A stretch of 64,000 nucleotides of DNA from Ascarosepion bandense (GCA_037127315.1 JBBBDQ010000419.1:6057501-6121500), one strand, 5' to 3'; positions 1 to 9,984 are shown, counted from the stretch's first letter. Made by a program: numbers and translations. The notes: generated by a model from the sequence alone, not told the origin.

Positions 1-925
1 CCACATCACATTGAAACTCTGGTTCCAGTAACATCACCAAGATTAAGGAACCTCGAGTTGGTCAGTAATTAGATGGGTGAACGCTTGGGAATACCAGGTG
101 CTGCAAGTTGGCATGTATAGATGACATAATGGACTAATGTCCACTCCACGTTGAAACAACGGTTCTCGTACGATAAGGTAAGCAACATAGCGCCATGTTA
201 GTACTTAGATGGGCGACCGCTTAGGAATACCAGCTGCTGTAAGTTGGCATGAACAAATGACATAATGGGTATGTCCATTCCACGTTGAAACAACGGTTCT
301 CGTACGATAAGTTAAGCAACATAGAACCTTGTTAGTACTGACATGGGTGACCGCTTGAGAATACCATGTGCTGTAAATTTGCATGTACAGATGACATAAT
401 GGACTAATGTCCACTCTACGTTGAAACAACGGTTCTCGTACGATAAGGTAAGCAACATAACGCCAATTTAGTACTTATATGGGGGACCGTTTGAGAATAC
501 CAGCTTCTGTAAATTTGCATGTACAGATGGTATAATGGACTAATGTCCACTCCACGTTGAGTCACCGGCTCCCGTACGATAAGTTAAGCAACGTAGAGCC
601 TTGTCAGTACTTAGATAGGTGACCGTTTGGAAATACCAGATGCAGTAAGTTTGCATGTGGAGATGGTTTAAGGGGCTTACGGCCGCTTCACGTTGAAACA
701 TCGGTTCCCGTAATATCATCAAAGTTTAGCAACGTCGAGTCTGGTCTTTACCTACATAGAAGACCGGTTGGGATTACCAGGTGCTGTAAGTTTGCATGTA
801 CAGATGGCATAATGAGCTTACGGACACCCTATGTTGGAACACCGGTTCCCGTACGATCACCGAAGTTAAGCAACGTCAAGCCAGGTCAGTGGGTGACCGC
901 TTGGGAATATCAGGTGCTGTAAGCT
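1..925 (+). repeat. Tandem array of seven degenerate 5S rRNA-like units
   Basis: Seven head-to-tail units, approximately 1-107 (cut by the window edge), 131-244, 268-378, 401-515, 537-650, 674-791 and 814-923, share the order of eukaryotic 5S rRNA: a GTTAAGCAACGT block (internal A-box region), GTCAGTACTTAGATGG, GTGACCGCTTGGGAATACC (C-box region) and GTGCTGTAAG at the 3' end. Units are separated by a short common spacer of about 22 bp (TTGCATGTACAGATGACATA-like), so the period is about 136 bp. No unit looks intact: the last, best-preserved one lacks about 8 bp before GGGTGACCGC, and others have many substitutions in stems. Sense is the plus strand. It could be a relic 5S cluster or a satellite descended from 5S. 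Identification is by resemblance to conserved 5S blocks. Confidence 0.8.
814..923 (+). pseudogene. 5S rRNA pseudogene, best-preserved unit
   Basis: This last unit of the array keeps the 5S start-like GCTTACGGACACCC, the A-box region CCGAAGTTAAGCAACGTC, GCCAGGTCAGT, GGGTGACCGCTTGGGAATA and the 3' GTGCTGTAAGC. Compared with its neighbours the ACTTAGAT octamer between GTCAGT and GGGTGACC is missing, which would damage the internal promoter and the helix there. The 5' GCTTAC and 3' GTAAGC ends can still pair. It is judged a pseudogene. Confidence 0.6.
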
Positions 926-930
926 TGGAT

Positions 931-1062
931 GTTCGGGTGATATAGTGGATAATGACTCGGAATTGTTAATTGTAGAGCCAAGTTTCAAATCCAGTTGGTT
1001 CTTGAAATTTTCGCAAATACCCTTGGCAATGTTATGTATTCACCTTCTTTTCTGAGATGTGT
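931..1062 (+). mobile_element. SINE fragment with tRNA-like head
   Basis: The head has a box-A-like GATATAGTGGATAATG and a box-B-like GTTTCAAATCC about 45 bp later. It continues into CGCAAATACCCTTGG, which is a block of the SINE body seen in all full copies of this window (for example 49431-49737). The 3' half is missing. It abuts the 5S-like array directly. Confidence 0.55.
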
Positions 1063-1484
1063 TAATTGTATCACTAAAAACAATTAACTTAAAAATATTG
1101 CGTAAAAAATATTTAGAATTTGGCATTGAATAATTCACAGAGTTTGATATGCTGCTATAAAAAAAACCAACCAAACTAACCACACAAAGTTATTGTTTTT
1201 GGTAGTATGGAAAATTATCACTTAGATTGTAGTATTATTTTCTCAACAAACTACATATTCTATCACTTTCAACCCATTGAATATTATTGAATTTGTGTGA
1301 AATGATTAAAAATTATTGTCTCTGCGCTGTTAAAGTCTCTAAGTAAAGTGGGTTCGGTTATTTGAAATAGTTTTTTGTGATTCAGTTTTTTGTGATTCAG
1401 CAGAGTTTCAAAGAAGGAAGATCTTTTCTAAGATTCATTCACTCGAAGTTCATGTTTAGCCACTGATTTGAGAAAGCGAAACTC
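1063..1484. other. Unassigned AT-rich DNA
   Basis: No open reading frame above about 40 codons, no inverted repeat and no family resemblance was seen. A short GTTTTTTGTGATTCA unit is duplicated at about 1370-1400. Confidence 0.4.
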
Positions 1485-1960
1485 TTAGTGGACACATGGA
1501 ATATCCTGTTCTCATTCAAATATCTTTCATGCTAATTGTCCTTACTAGAGAACACTTCACAGACATCTTTATTAAACACGTAGTATATCCTGTTCTGATT
1601 CATATCAAACATACTTCATAGAGAATATTCAATAAAAATCCTTACTGAACACATAGGATATCCTGCTCTCATTCATATACCTTTCATGTCAAGTGTCCTT
1701 CATAGAGAATACTCGACAAAAATCCTTACTGAACACATAGGATATCCTGCTCTCATTCATATACCTTTCATGTCAAGTGTCCTTCATAGAGAATACTCTA
1801 CAAAAATCCTTACTGAACACATAGGATATCCTGCTCTCATTCATATACCTTTCATGTCAAGTGTCCTTCATAGAGAATACTCTACAAAAATCCTTATTGA
1901 ACTCATAAGATATCCTAGTCTCATTCATATGCTTTTCACATTCACTATCCTTCTCTAACC
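1485..1960 (+). repeat. 84-bp minisatellite (28 codons per unit)
   Basis: About five and a half tandem units. The last three are spaced exactly 84 bp apart (CATGTCAAGTGTCC at 1685, 1769 and 1853) and nearly identical; earlier units are more diverged. Because 84 is a multiple of three, a 90-codon frame at 1686-1958 reads through three copies of MSSVLHREYSTKI..., but codon content looks non-coding and no domain is recognised. I treat the frame as a by-product of the repeat length. Confidence 0.85.
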
Positions 1961-2228
1961 ATTAATTCATCCTGCTGATGTAGGTGTGTCTCTCAGGTGA
2001 ACTGATGTATAGAATTTCCTTTCAAAATCTGAGCGAAATAATCAACATTAACCTCTTTTTTAAAACAAATCAACAACAAAACTGAAACACCTGGTTAATA
2101 AAAATGAATCTATCAGAGAAATATTGTTTATTCTGAAAGCGCATTCTTCTTTTAAAAGCTGTTTTTAATCATTCTATTGCTATTTTTTATTTCTCTTTTT
2201 AAGCTGCAAACCAAACTTTGGTAGCTTA

Positions 2229-2458
2229 TTAACCCTCTAGGGCCATTCGTATCATATTTGATACAGTATGAAAACAAGCCTTGAAATAAATATTTTCCTG
2301 AAAAATTTTTTAAGAGAAATATTTTATAAATTTCAAATGAAAGCAGTACTGACTGCTCAGTCAATGAATACCAAATGTTTCCTTATAGGGAAATACCAAA
2401 TGTTTCCTTATAGGGAAATACTGTATCAAATATGATACGAATGGCCCTAGAGGGTTAA
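2229..2458. mobile_element. piggyBac-like MITE, copy 1
   Basis: The element is bounded by TTAA at 2229-2232 and 2455-2458 and has perfect terminal inverted repeats of about 40 bp beginning CCCTCTAGGGCCATTCGTAT. TTAA target duplication plus a CCY-type end is the hallmark of the piggyBac superfamily. The 222-bp interior has no transposase; it contains a 25-bp direct duplication (ACCAAATGTTTCCTTATAGG, twice, about 2369-2422). A 70-codon minus-strand frame across it is not a gene. Mobilisation would need a transposase supplied from elsewhere. Confidence 0.85.
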
Positions 2459-2536
2459 GTAGTAATTAGTGGGGGATCTGTTTATTACTTCATAACAATA
2501 TAGAATTGATCCCCCACTTTATGCCCAGTAGAAGCC

Positions 2537-2766
2537 TTAACCCTCTAGGGCCATTCGTATCATATTTGATACAGTATGAAAACAAGCCTTGAAATAAATA
2601 TTTTCCTGAAAAATTTTTTAAGAGAAATATTTTATAAATTTCAAATGAAAGCAGTACTGACTGCTCAGTCAATGAATACCAAATGTTTCCTTATAGGGAA
2701 ATACCAAATGTTTCCTTATAGGGAAATACTGTATCAAATATGATACGAATGGCCCTAGAGGGTTAA
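2537..2766. mobile_element. piggyBac-like MITE, copy 2
   Basis: TTAA borders at 2537-2540 and 2763-2766, same length (230 bp with both TTAA), same orientation and, on inspection, the same sequence as the copy 78 bp upstream, including the internal 25-bp duplication. The DNA between copies (2459-2536) holds a perfect 10-bp inverted repeat, GTGGGGGATC and GATCCCCCAC, with a loop of about 30 nt. Confidence 0.85.
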
Positions 2767-3343
2767 ACAAATTTCTAAAGTTTTATTGATTTTGGATTTC
2801 ATTTCTAAAAACATTCTTTATTAAAAATAGACATTAAGTTGGTAAAATTGATATTTGAAATAGATTAAAGAAATTAAGTGCAGGTAAATATTTCTCTGTA
2901 TAACAAAACTTTCTGCAAATTAAATTAGTGAGTTTGAGTTTGAGTTTTGTTTAACATCAACTTCTGTGGGTTATTTAATGCTAAAAAGGTCGGGTTTTAA
3001 GGTATTTTTTTTAATAATCGGTTTTAGTGAGAAGGTTGATTTAATCAGATTTTGATCAAATTTTCTTTAATTTAATTTCTTCTATTAAAAAAAAAACTGA
3101 AGATGTCTTCTAGTTTTATATTCAAAATGGTATTGCTAGTAATAATTTTTTCCTTCAAAAATATATTGTTGGTAATATTTTTCCTTCAAAAATTATATAT
3201 TTTTCTAGAAAAGTATATTTTTATGTATATATTACTATAAATGTCTATTTTTATAGTTTCATAGCGTTTTGAGAGGCCTTGCTGCCGGATGCAGTTTACC
3301 GTCATATCCAGCACCCAAAATTACTGAGTTACAACTGTACATA

Positions 3344-3345
<2 letters not shown>
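2767..3345. other. Unassigned AT-rich DNA
   Basis: AT-rich with small local duplications (for example TTCCTTCAAAAAT twice near 3150-3195). No coding or structural signal was seen. Confidence 0.35.

Positions 3346-3388
<43 letters not shown>
3346..3388 (+). repeat. (GT)n microsatellite
   Basis: Uninterrupted TG/GT dinucleotide run of about 42 bp. Confidence 0.95.
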
Positions 3389-3389
<1 letters not shown>

Positions 3390-3869
3390 AAAGCTATGTT
3401 TCTTCAGGGCGTAAGCAAGCAGAGTCCTGATAACCACATTCATTTTTGTAATTCTAGTAAAAATAACGTACTTTATCTTTTCGCTATTAGGGTCTTTGGA
3501 AAGTAATGTCCAGTTTTAGAAGAAGTCCTTTAATTGTGTTCTAATATATTATTATAATAGTTACACAATATATTACTTATTCCTCATGTTTAAAGTGACC
3601 TCTTTGTAATTTTATGTCTATCTTCTGATTTTAACTTAAAATATTATATACCCCTTATCTGAGCATGAAAAAGAAGTATTTCCTTTTTTTTTTTTACATG
3701 AGTTCAATCTTAGTTATAATATTTCTAAAACTGCCACTAACATTATCAGGCATAGGATGAAGGATTCAATTCTGATCGGACAGTATAGTGCTGGATTCTG
3801 AGGTACCCCATTAAGGATACGAAACTTGATCAATGTGGCAGAGCACGTCCATTTGAAACTGGCAATCAA

Positions 3870-4440
3870 GCTCTTAAAACACTAGTCGAAAATCCCATAT
3901 CAAATTATCAGAGAAATGGGTGTCAGCATTTCAACAATATCGGACATTCTTCAGAAAAATGGCATGGTGAAAGAATACGATAAATGGGTTTCACATGAAA
4001 ATCAAATAGTTCGACGTTTTGATGCAGGTTCGATGTTGTATCCGCGAAATGAAATTGATAGTGACTTCTTGTGATGAGAAATGAATCCTTTATGACAATC
4101 GTAAACAATCGGTTTTATTGCTAAGTAATGCCAAAGAACCAACATAATTTCCAAAACCAAAATTGCACGATCAGAAGTGTATGGTGACTGTCTAATATTC
4201 GTATTATTTATTAATACGACTGTCTAATATTCGTATTATTTAGTAAAGCTTTCTGGAATCTAAGCAGAGCACTCTGCCGAAGTTTACTGTCAGCAACTAG
4301 ATAAAATTCCCACCCATTAAGCTAAATACAACAAGCACTAGTTAATCGACGAGGTTCAGTTTTGCTTTATGAAAATACTCGGTCACATGTTACCAGGACG
4401 ACACTGTAGAAGTTCACCGAATTCGGATAAGAGTCTTTTC
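3870..4440 (+). pseudogene. Mariner transposase remnant, N and middle part
   Basis: Broken frames keep recognisable mariner blocks in the right order: the helix-turn-helix/linker region near 3890-4000, the CDEK...LYDNRK block near 4070-4105, MVTV near 4180, FLEP/KQS near 4250-4270 and a degenerate NTRSHVTRTTL block near 4370-4405 (position of the second Asp in live enzymes). Stop codons interrupt every block, so no protein can be made. The family is mariner of the Tc1/mariner superfamily; the subfamily cannot be decided here. Confidence 0.65.
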
Positions 4441-4451
4441 TGAATTCCCCA

Positions 4452-4515
4452 TATTCTCTTCTTCTTCTTCTTCTTCTTCTTCTTCTTCTTCTTCTTCTTC
4501 TTCTTCTTCTTCTTC
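4452..4515 (-). repeat. (CTT)n tract, LINE 3' tail
   Basis: About 21 CTT units on the plus strand, that is (GAA)n at the 3' end of the adjacent minus-strand LINE fragment. Two other copies of the same LINE in the window (16347 and 39540) also end in TAGAAGAAG, so this is the element's natural microsatellite tail. Confidence 0.8.
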
Positions 4516-5215
4516 TATGTGCCTTGTCCTTTCAGAACATAGTTGAATATGGTTTTCCACGTCTCCCTATTTCTGGTGGCTCCTAGCACGCTTTCTCCTG
4601 TTACATCACGCAACCCCCATTCTGTCATCCACCAGCTCAGACTCTTCAAATATGTTATCCGCTGCTTTTCACAATCTCTTTTTCCGTCTATCTGGCCTGT
4701 TAGTATCAGGTTCTCCAAGCCCTCCTTCTTCATTGCACGTCCCAGGATCTTTAGCTGTCATTTCCTGATGCTCAATATTTATTCCCTTATCGTTTCCTTC
4801 CTTTCCAAAACGTCATCATTGCTCACATACTCAGTCCCTGATATCCGCAGCATTCCTACTGTAGAACCACATTTCAGTTGCTTCAAGTTTTTTCTTCATC
4901 TTTGATGATATTGTCCAGAACTCACTGCCATATTGAAGAACTGACATCACATAGCAATCCAGTACCCTCTTCTTTGTTTCTAGTGAAAGTTTCCTGTGTC
5001 TTAATACTTTACTCAGCTTCTGGAATGCATCCTTCGCCAGTCCAGTTTGCCTTCGGATCTCTGAGTCACACTTTCCGTCTTCTGTTAGAACACTTCCAAG
5101 GTACTGAAATTTTTGTATCTGCTTGATTTTAGCATCCCCCACTTGTATTTGGCTTTTGGGCTGCTCTTTTTGCTGATGACCATGCATTTGGTTTTCTTGT
5201 AGTTTATTTGTAGTC
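4516..5215 (-). pseudogene. RTE-like LINE reverse transcriptase C-terminus, fragment 1
   Basis: On the minus strand a 118-codon frame (5187-4831) contains IQKFQYLGSVLTEDGKCDSE, KDAFQKLSKVLRHRKLSLETKK and VLQYGSEFWTISSKMKKKL, the region downstream of the RT catalytic core in RTE/CR1-type LINEs often annotated in animals as craniofacial-development-protein-2-like. A second frame (4733-4515) continues with EGLENLILTGQIDGKRDCEK. A frameshift near 4831 and loss of everything upstream (endonuclease, RT palm) make it a 5'-truncated dead copy. It lies inside mariner element A. Confidence 0.8.
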
Positions 5216-5530
5216 CTTTTTATGTCGTTCTCTTGATCTTACGCCCATTATAACTATGAAAGAAAAATGCAGAAACTGCAATCAAAGATTCCCTGGCGTT
5301 TAAGTTTTGTCGTAAGGACATAAACTTGTAACTCGATATCAGAAATGTATAGATGTAGGATTCCTAGTTTTAGTGATTTAAACAATGTTTAAATAGATTA
5401 ATTCAAGAATCACAGTTGATTCTAAAATCGGACACATTTTCAAAAATTGATTTAGTACTTGAACTTTTGACTTATGTTCAGTTTCAGATGACCATATTTT
5501 GTTTTCCCAATACCAACAAGTTATTAAATA

Positions 5531-6247
5531 TTGAAATACTTCCCCAGCGTAGATTCTTTACTCCATAATAACTCACCTGATATATTAGCCCTATGTGAAA
5601 CTAATCTTAACCCTTCTATCCCCTCATCTGAGTTCTACGTTCCTGGCTTCCTTCCCCTCTTCAGGAAGGACTCCAATGTTCATATGCATGGGCTTGGTGT
5701 CTATGTCAGCGAACACCTTCCCTTAGCTAGGGTGTCATCTTTTGAATCCCCAAATCATTCTTTCATGTGCTTCCGCCTCTCACTTCTCAGCTCGATTAGC
5801 TATCTCTTCTTTCTCTACCGCTCTCCTTCCTCCCCTGACTGTTCGTTACTTGACATCATTTCTGACAATATTGACAAAGCCATTTCTTCCCATCCCTCTG
5901 CCAATGTATTCGTGTTTGGTGACTTTAACGCCCACCACACCAAGTGGCTGAAGAACGCTGTCACTGACCCTGCTGGTGTCCACACCATGAACTTTTCAAT
6001 CAGCCAATCCCTTACGCAAGTAGTGGACTTCCCCACGCGTTTCTCCGACAACCCTAACGGAAGGGACTCACTTCTAGACCTCTGCTTCAATTCCATCCCA
6101 GACTCTTGCACGACCAGACAACTCTGCCCACTCGGAAACTCTGACCACACTGTAGTGTCCGTCAATATTTCAATCTACTCCCGCCCGACCCATGAAACCC
6201 AGACAAGTAGAATATCCTACTGCTATCAAAGAGCAGACTGGGATTAG
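5531..6247 (+). pseudogene. LINE-A endonuclease domain (exonuclease-endonuclease-phosphatase fold)
   Basis: 238-codon frame. Residues 16-26 read DILALCETNLN, holding the catalytic Glu of the EEP fold; GVYVSEHLP follows; residues 125-136 read VFVFGDFNAHHTKW with the GDFNAHH Asp/Asn pair; the C-terminal part has GRDSLLDLCF and GNSDHTVVSV, containing the SDH catalytic motif. All key residues are present. The N-terminal strand (usually NxRS/N near the start) is missing, so the ATG at 5531 is not the true start. The frame is stopped by TAG at 6245, yet the same frame continues coherently to about 6770, so the stop is a mutation rather than a real end. Confidence 0.85.
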
Positions 6248-6775
6248 TTCCGATACTTCCTCTGTGACATCCCTTGGAACAACGTCTTTAGTCTTCCCAT
6301 CGAAGTATGTGCATCCGAGGTCTCCTCCTGGGTTAAGGCTGGCATCGATGCCTTCATCCCTGCTAGGAAATTCCAGCTTAAATCTCATTCGTCTTCATGG
6401 TTCTCACCCGCTTGCTCGGCTGCCATTGCCCACCGGAATCATTTCTTCCGACTCTATCGTAACTACGCGTCGGACCAAAACAGGCGCCTTTTCACTTCAG
6501 CTCGTAATAAGTGTAAAAGGATACTTAACGAAGCTAAGATGTTGTTTGCTGCCAGAATGAAGCAACGCATAGCATGCTCTAAATTCGGCTCTAAAGACTA
6601 CTGGCGACTCTGTAAAAGAGTACTTAACAAGAGCAAGTCCACAATACCCCCGCTAATCAACAAATTTGAGGTCCTCACCTCCCCAGCAGATAAGGCTGAA
6701 TGCTTTGCCCGCAGATTCTCGAACAATTCGAGTCTGGACTCATCTGGAGTTTTTACACCCGACTTCTCAACCTAG
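6248..6775 (+). pseudogene. LINE-A ORF2 linker between endonuclease and RT
   Basis: In the same frame as the endonuclease, downstream of the TAG stop, the translation stays open and LINE-like (AGIDAFIPARKF, SSWFSPAC, FGSKDYWRLCKRVLNKSKS, PPLINKFEVLTSPADKAECF, RRFSNNSSLD). This is the basic helical spacer found between EN and RT in jockey elements. It ends at TAG 6773 after a frameshift near 6770; coding resumes in another frame with RTEAQLNDVHITPSLVSKII. Confidence 0.75.
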
Positions 6776-8450
6776 AACCGAGGCACAATTGAATGATGTC
6801 CACATTACACCTTCGCTTGTCTCTAAGATAATCTTAAAACTTGACCCTCACAAAACGAGCGGTGGTGACGGAATCCCAACCATAGTCTTAAAGAAATGTG
6901 CCCCTGAACTCTCCTCCGTCCTTTCTAAGCTTTACAACCTCTGCCTATCTGCTTCCTGCTTTCCTGCCTGATGGAAATCTTCCTCTGTAGTTCCTCTATT
7001 TAAAAACACTGGAGAACCCTCTGACCCTGCAAATTACCGCCCTATCAGCCTTCTTCCGATCTTTGGCAAAGTGTTCGAAGCCATTATTAACGCCGAGGTG
7101 GTTCAGCATCTCCCAGCACACAGGCTCCTCTCGGACAAGCAATATGGTTTCCGCTTCATCAGGTCTACTGCTGACATGCTAACGACCATTACAGAGTACA
7201 TATACCAGGCACTCGACAGGAATGGCGAAGCCCGAACCGTTGCATTGGATATATCTAAGGCGTTCGACAGAGTTTGGCATGGTGGCCTTCTATGTAAACT
7301 GCGGAGCTATGGTATAACTGGACATTTGTTTGAACTAATCCAGTCATTCCTCTCTAACCGCACAATGAAGGTGGTATTAAACGGACATGCCTCTCAGAAC
7401 TACCATACAAACGCAAATGTCCCCCAAGGCTCCATCTTAGGTCCTACACTCTTCCTGATATACATTAATGATCTCCCTGATTCCATAAGAGCCCAAATAG
7501 GTTTGTACGCCGATGACACCACAGTTTACTTTCGCCTCCTACAAAAATCTGGTGTAGGCGTCAAGGCTAACCTCGCAGCCGAGATTGAAAAAGACCTCCA
7601 ATCCATATTGGACTGGGGTAAGAAATGGCTGGTAAATTTTAATGCTTCTAAAACGAAGCTACTCTCAATTAACCATCATCGACAATCTCACCTACCTCCC
7701 ATTAGCATGGACCAGGCTTGCCTCCCAGAGAGTAAAACACTACGCCTCCTTGGTCTCACACTTTCAGCGGACCTCAAATGGAATGACTATATCGAATCCA
7801 TTGCTAAATCCGGTGCTATGAAGGTCGGTTCTCTGTGTAGGGCCCGGAAGTTTTTTCCGTCTAAATCTATCCTGCACATTTATAAATCAACCATCCGCCC
7901 GTGCATTGAATACTGCTGCCATATCTGGTCGGGTGCCCCTGCTGTTCTCCTCGGGCTTCTCGATAAGGTTCACAGGAGGGTCTGTAATGCGATATATACC
8001 GACTTGGCAGACCGCCTGCAGTCTCTCTCCCACCGGCGCGACGTGGATTCTCTGTGTCTCTTCTACAAATACTTTCATGGCTTCTGCTCCGATGAACTTA
8101 GATCACTAGTGCCCCCTAAATACGAATTTGAACGAGATACTAGATTAGCAACTAGATCCCACCCTTTTACAGTGAAACCGATAAAATGCAGCCGTAACTT
8201 CTACTCCAACAGTTTCTTTCCCCGACTGTGGAATTCTCTTCCACACGTTTGCTTCCCCGACGGCTACAATTTCCAGGAGTTTAAATGTAAGGTCAATAGA
8301 CACCTCCTTAACACACTAACCTTCTCCCATTCTATCAAACACTCTTTCCATCTGCCCAACCCTCATCCTCGCTATCCTTACTCATCTGTCATCTTCCTCC
8401 TGACATTCCCTATGTCTAACCACTCCTTCTCTTTACCTTTCCCTATGTAG
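6776..8450 (+). pseudogene. LINE-A reverse transcriptase
   Basis: The RT runs from LNDVHITPSLVSKIILKLDP through a TGA stop at 6969-6971 (a Trp-like position in CFPA-WKSS) and then 459 further codons. RT blocks in order: NYRPISLLPIFGKVFEAIIN, LSDKQYGFR, ALDISKAFDRVWH (first catalytic Asp, motif A), NVPQGSILGPTLFLIYINDL (motif B region), GLYADDTTVYF (catalytic YADD, motif C), GLTLSADLKWNDYI (thumb). The C-terminus has the family-typical CIEYCCHIWSGAP, SLCLFYKYFHGFCSDEL and FFPRLWNSLP. Catalytic residues are intact, so the element died only through the stop and upstream frameshift. Confidence 0.88.
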
Positions 8451-8509
8451 CCCCATGCGCAATAGTGGCAGTGGAATGACTTGCTTGGGGTGAGATGATT
8501 AAAAAAAAG

Positions 8510-9187
8510 AGTTCGGAAAGTAATGTCCGATTTTAGAATAAATATTTTGCTTTGATATATTATTGTAAAAGTTTCAGAAAGTATATTACTCATTCGTAAT
8601 GGTTAAAGTATACTCTTTTTTATATCAATCTCTGTTAGAATTTAACTTAAAACATTATATATTCTTTTGACTTCATGGCAATGCTTGGCCACTCACCAAC
8701 TTGGGATAGGAGACTTTGCCATATCCACCTTATCTCTTTCTCACTGACTACCTCTTTTTTCAAGTATTTTGACAATTTTTCTTAATGTTGCTTCATCATT
8801 CACTGGGCATGCGCACTTATTCATTTTCACGTCACTATCTAATCATTCAATCACTTCACACTATGCCTAAGCATTTCAACGATTAACACTTATTCCCTAT
8901 TTACTTAAAAGAAAAAACCCAAGATAATTACTAAAATTCTCCCTTTTGCTTTAAAACAAGAATTTACCAATTTTTCAAGTGTCTTAACAACAAAAAGCCA
9001 TTCCACTGTTAGGAATATACAGAAATTGTATTAAAAGATTTCTTGATGTCCAAATCTTAACAGTTTTTTCAAAACCTTGTAACTTGAACTTGATGATAGA
9101 AGTGTATAGATGTTCAGGGTTACTATTTTGACTGATTTAAACCTTTCATTCAAGAATAAAAGTCAATTTTAAAATTGGAGATTTTTA
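8510..9187 (+). mobile_element. Mariner element B, internally deleted
   Basis: The left end GTTCGGAAAGTAATGTCCGA and following DNA match the left end of mariner A; the right end (about 9010-9187) matches its C-terminal coding region and right terminal repeat (KDFL, QKCIDVQG-like, then AATTTTAAAATTGGAGA). The 8640-9000 interior does not match a transposase. It is a non-autonomous derivative directly after the LINE-A poly-A, so the LINE is inserted at or beside its left end. Confidence 0.6.
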
Positions 9188-9544
9188 TAAGAAGATAGTA
9201 TGTGTGGTCGTCAGAAATGTTGATGGCCAATGATGTGAGCTACAAATTGGAGATGTTAGAATGCAACAGGTACTGAAATATAACTTAACAACAGACAACA
9301 GAAAATAAGACACGGAAATCTGAAGGCACATTGGAATAGTGAAAAGTTGCCTTCTAGATACTAGAAATATTAAGAGAGAGAAACATTTTGTTAGAAACTA
9401 AGAAAATAATACTGAATGTCTATGTTATATCTACCAATATAATTTTCGGACGGAAGAAAAAGAGATTAAAAGCAGCATAGGTGTAGATCTGTAGACCGAT
9501 GATGATTAATGAGGAAATTTTGTATAAAATGGGAACTAAAAGAA
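9188..9544. other. Unassigned DNA
   Basis: No repeat family or frame recognised. The string AAAAGGGACT/GAGCTACAAATTGGAGAT, also present near 52080, 53220 and 53640, occurs here at about 9237-9256, so part of this stretch belongs to a dispersed repeat (likely an RTE-like LINE piece: SELQIGD/VKIKQ). Confidence 0.4.
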
Positions 9545-9849
9545 CAGTCAGTTAAGTGCCATACGTGATACACGCTTTGGGCGATCATGTTTCGAAAGAG
9601 ACATGACTGACTGGGCAGAAGATTATCCCGCAGTAGGTTGCCATTGCTTTCTGCGGTAGACTGGTTGCTGACCAAGGCTATAGAACCCAATCTGTCCTGC
9701 TATTTAACCCATAACTGGAAGGAAGAGACGGGTTAATACCTTTCCCAAGAGTATTTGCGCGCAAGTGAATGCAATGGATTCAACTGGAATTCGAACTCGG
9801 CTCCCATGTTTCTCGTTCCGAGCCGATATCCACTGTACCACAACGCACA
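9545..9849 (-). mobile_element. tRNA-headed SINE, full length
   Basis: Reading the minus strand: head TGCGTTGTGGTACAGTGG (box A) and GCCGAGTTCGAATTCC (box B), body with GCAAATACTCTTGGGAAAGG and CAACCTACTGCGGGATAATC, hairpin GTCTCTTTCGAAACATGATC, and terminal TTAACTGACTG. About 305 bp. Same family as the ten or more further copies listed below. Confidence 0.9.
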
Positions 9850-9984
9850 TTTTACTGAGAACATGTGATTCTGGGTTACAATAGTAAATATCATCTGTTT
9901 GAAAATCGACATAGTATATAAGACACCAACATCTACCATATTCCCATGATATCTCGACTACTTTTTCATGCATCTTGAGAAAAT

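Larger units (their letters stand above)
3492..5441 (+). mobile_element. Mariner element A, interrupted by RTE-like fragment
   Basis: The left end has GGAAAGTAATGTCC followed by AGTTTTAGAA; the right end carries its imperfect inverted copy (TTCTAAAATCGGACA near 5420-5434). Between lie decayed mariner transposase pieces on the plus strand: around 4070-4110 the frame reads TSCDEK-ILYDNRKQS, matching the mariner motif around the second catalytic Asp, and around 5255-5375 the stretch resembles the mariner C-terminus (FYRKGI...QKCIDVGS). Many stops and frameshifts. A 34-bp tandem duplication sits at about 4190-4255. A (CTT)n tract and a minus-strand RTE-like LINE fragment (4452-5215) split the gene. 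Confidence 0.75.
5535..8510 (+). mobile_element. Jockey-like non-LTR retrotransposon, nearly complete ORF2 (LINE-A)
   Basis: This is the best-preserved LINE of the window. It starts inside the apurinic endonuclease domain (5' truncated), runs through a reverse transcriptase and ends with a 3' tail GTAGCCCCATGCGC...CTTGGGGTGAGATGATT followed by A-rich sequence at 8500-8508. The same tail marks at least seven other fragments here. Two in-frame stops (6245 TAG, 6969 TGA) and one frameshift near 6770 inactivate it. The domain order EN-RT without RNase H fits the jockey/BS/X-element type. No clear target-site duplication is seen because the left edge is truncated in older mariner-related DNA. Confidence 0.85.

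Noticed and set aside
205..722. Minus-strand frames of 60-74 codons with repeated YMQIYSTWYSQ
   Set aside because: They lie antisense across the 5S-like array and repeat with it.
1..925. Functional 5S rRNA genes
   Set aside because: Every unit carries changes or gaps in conserved internal promoter or stem positions.
1485..1960. CRISPR-like array
   Set aside because: Units are tandem without unique spacers, in an animal genome, with no cas genes.
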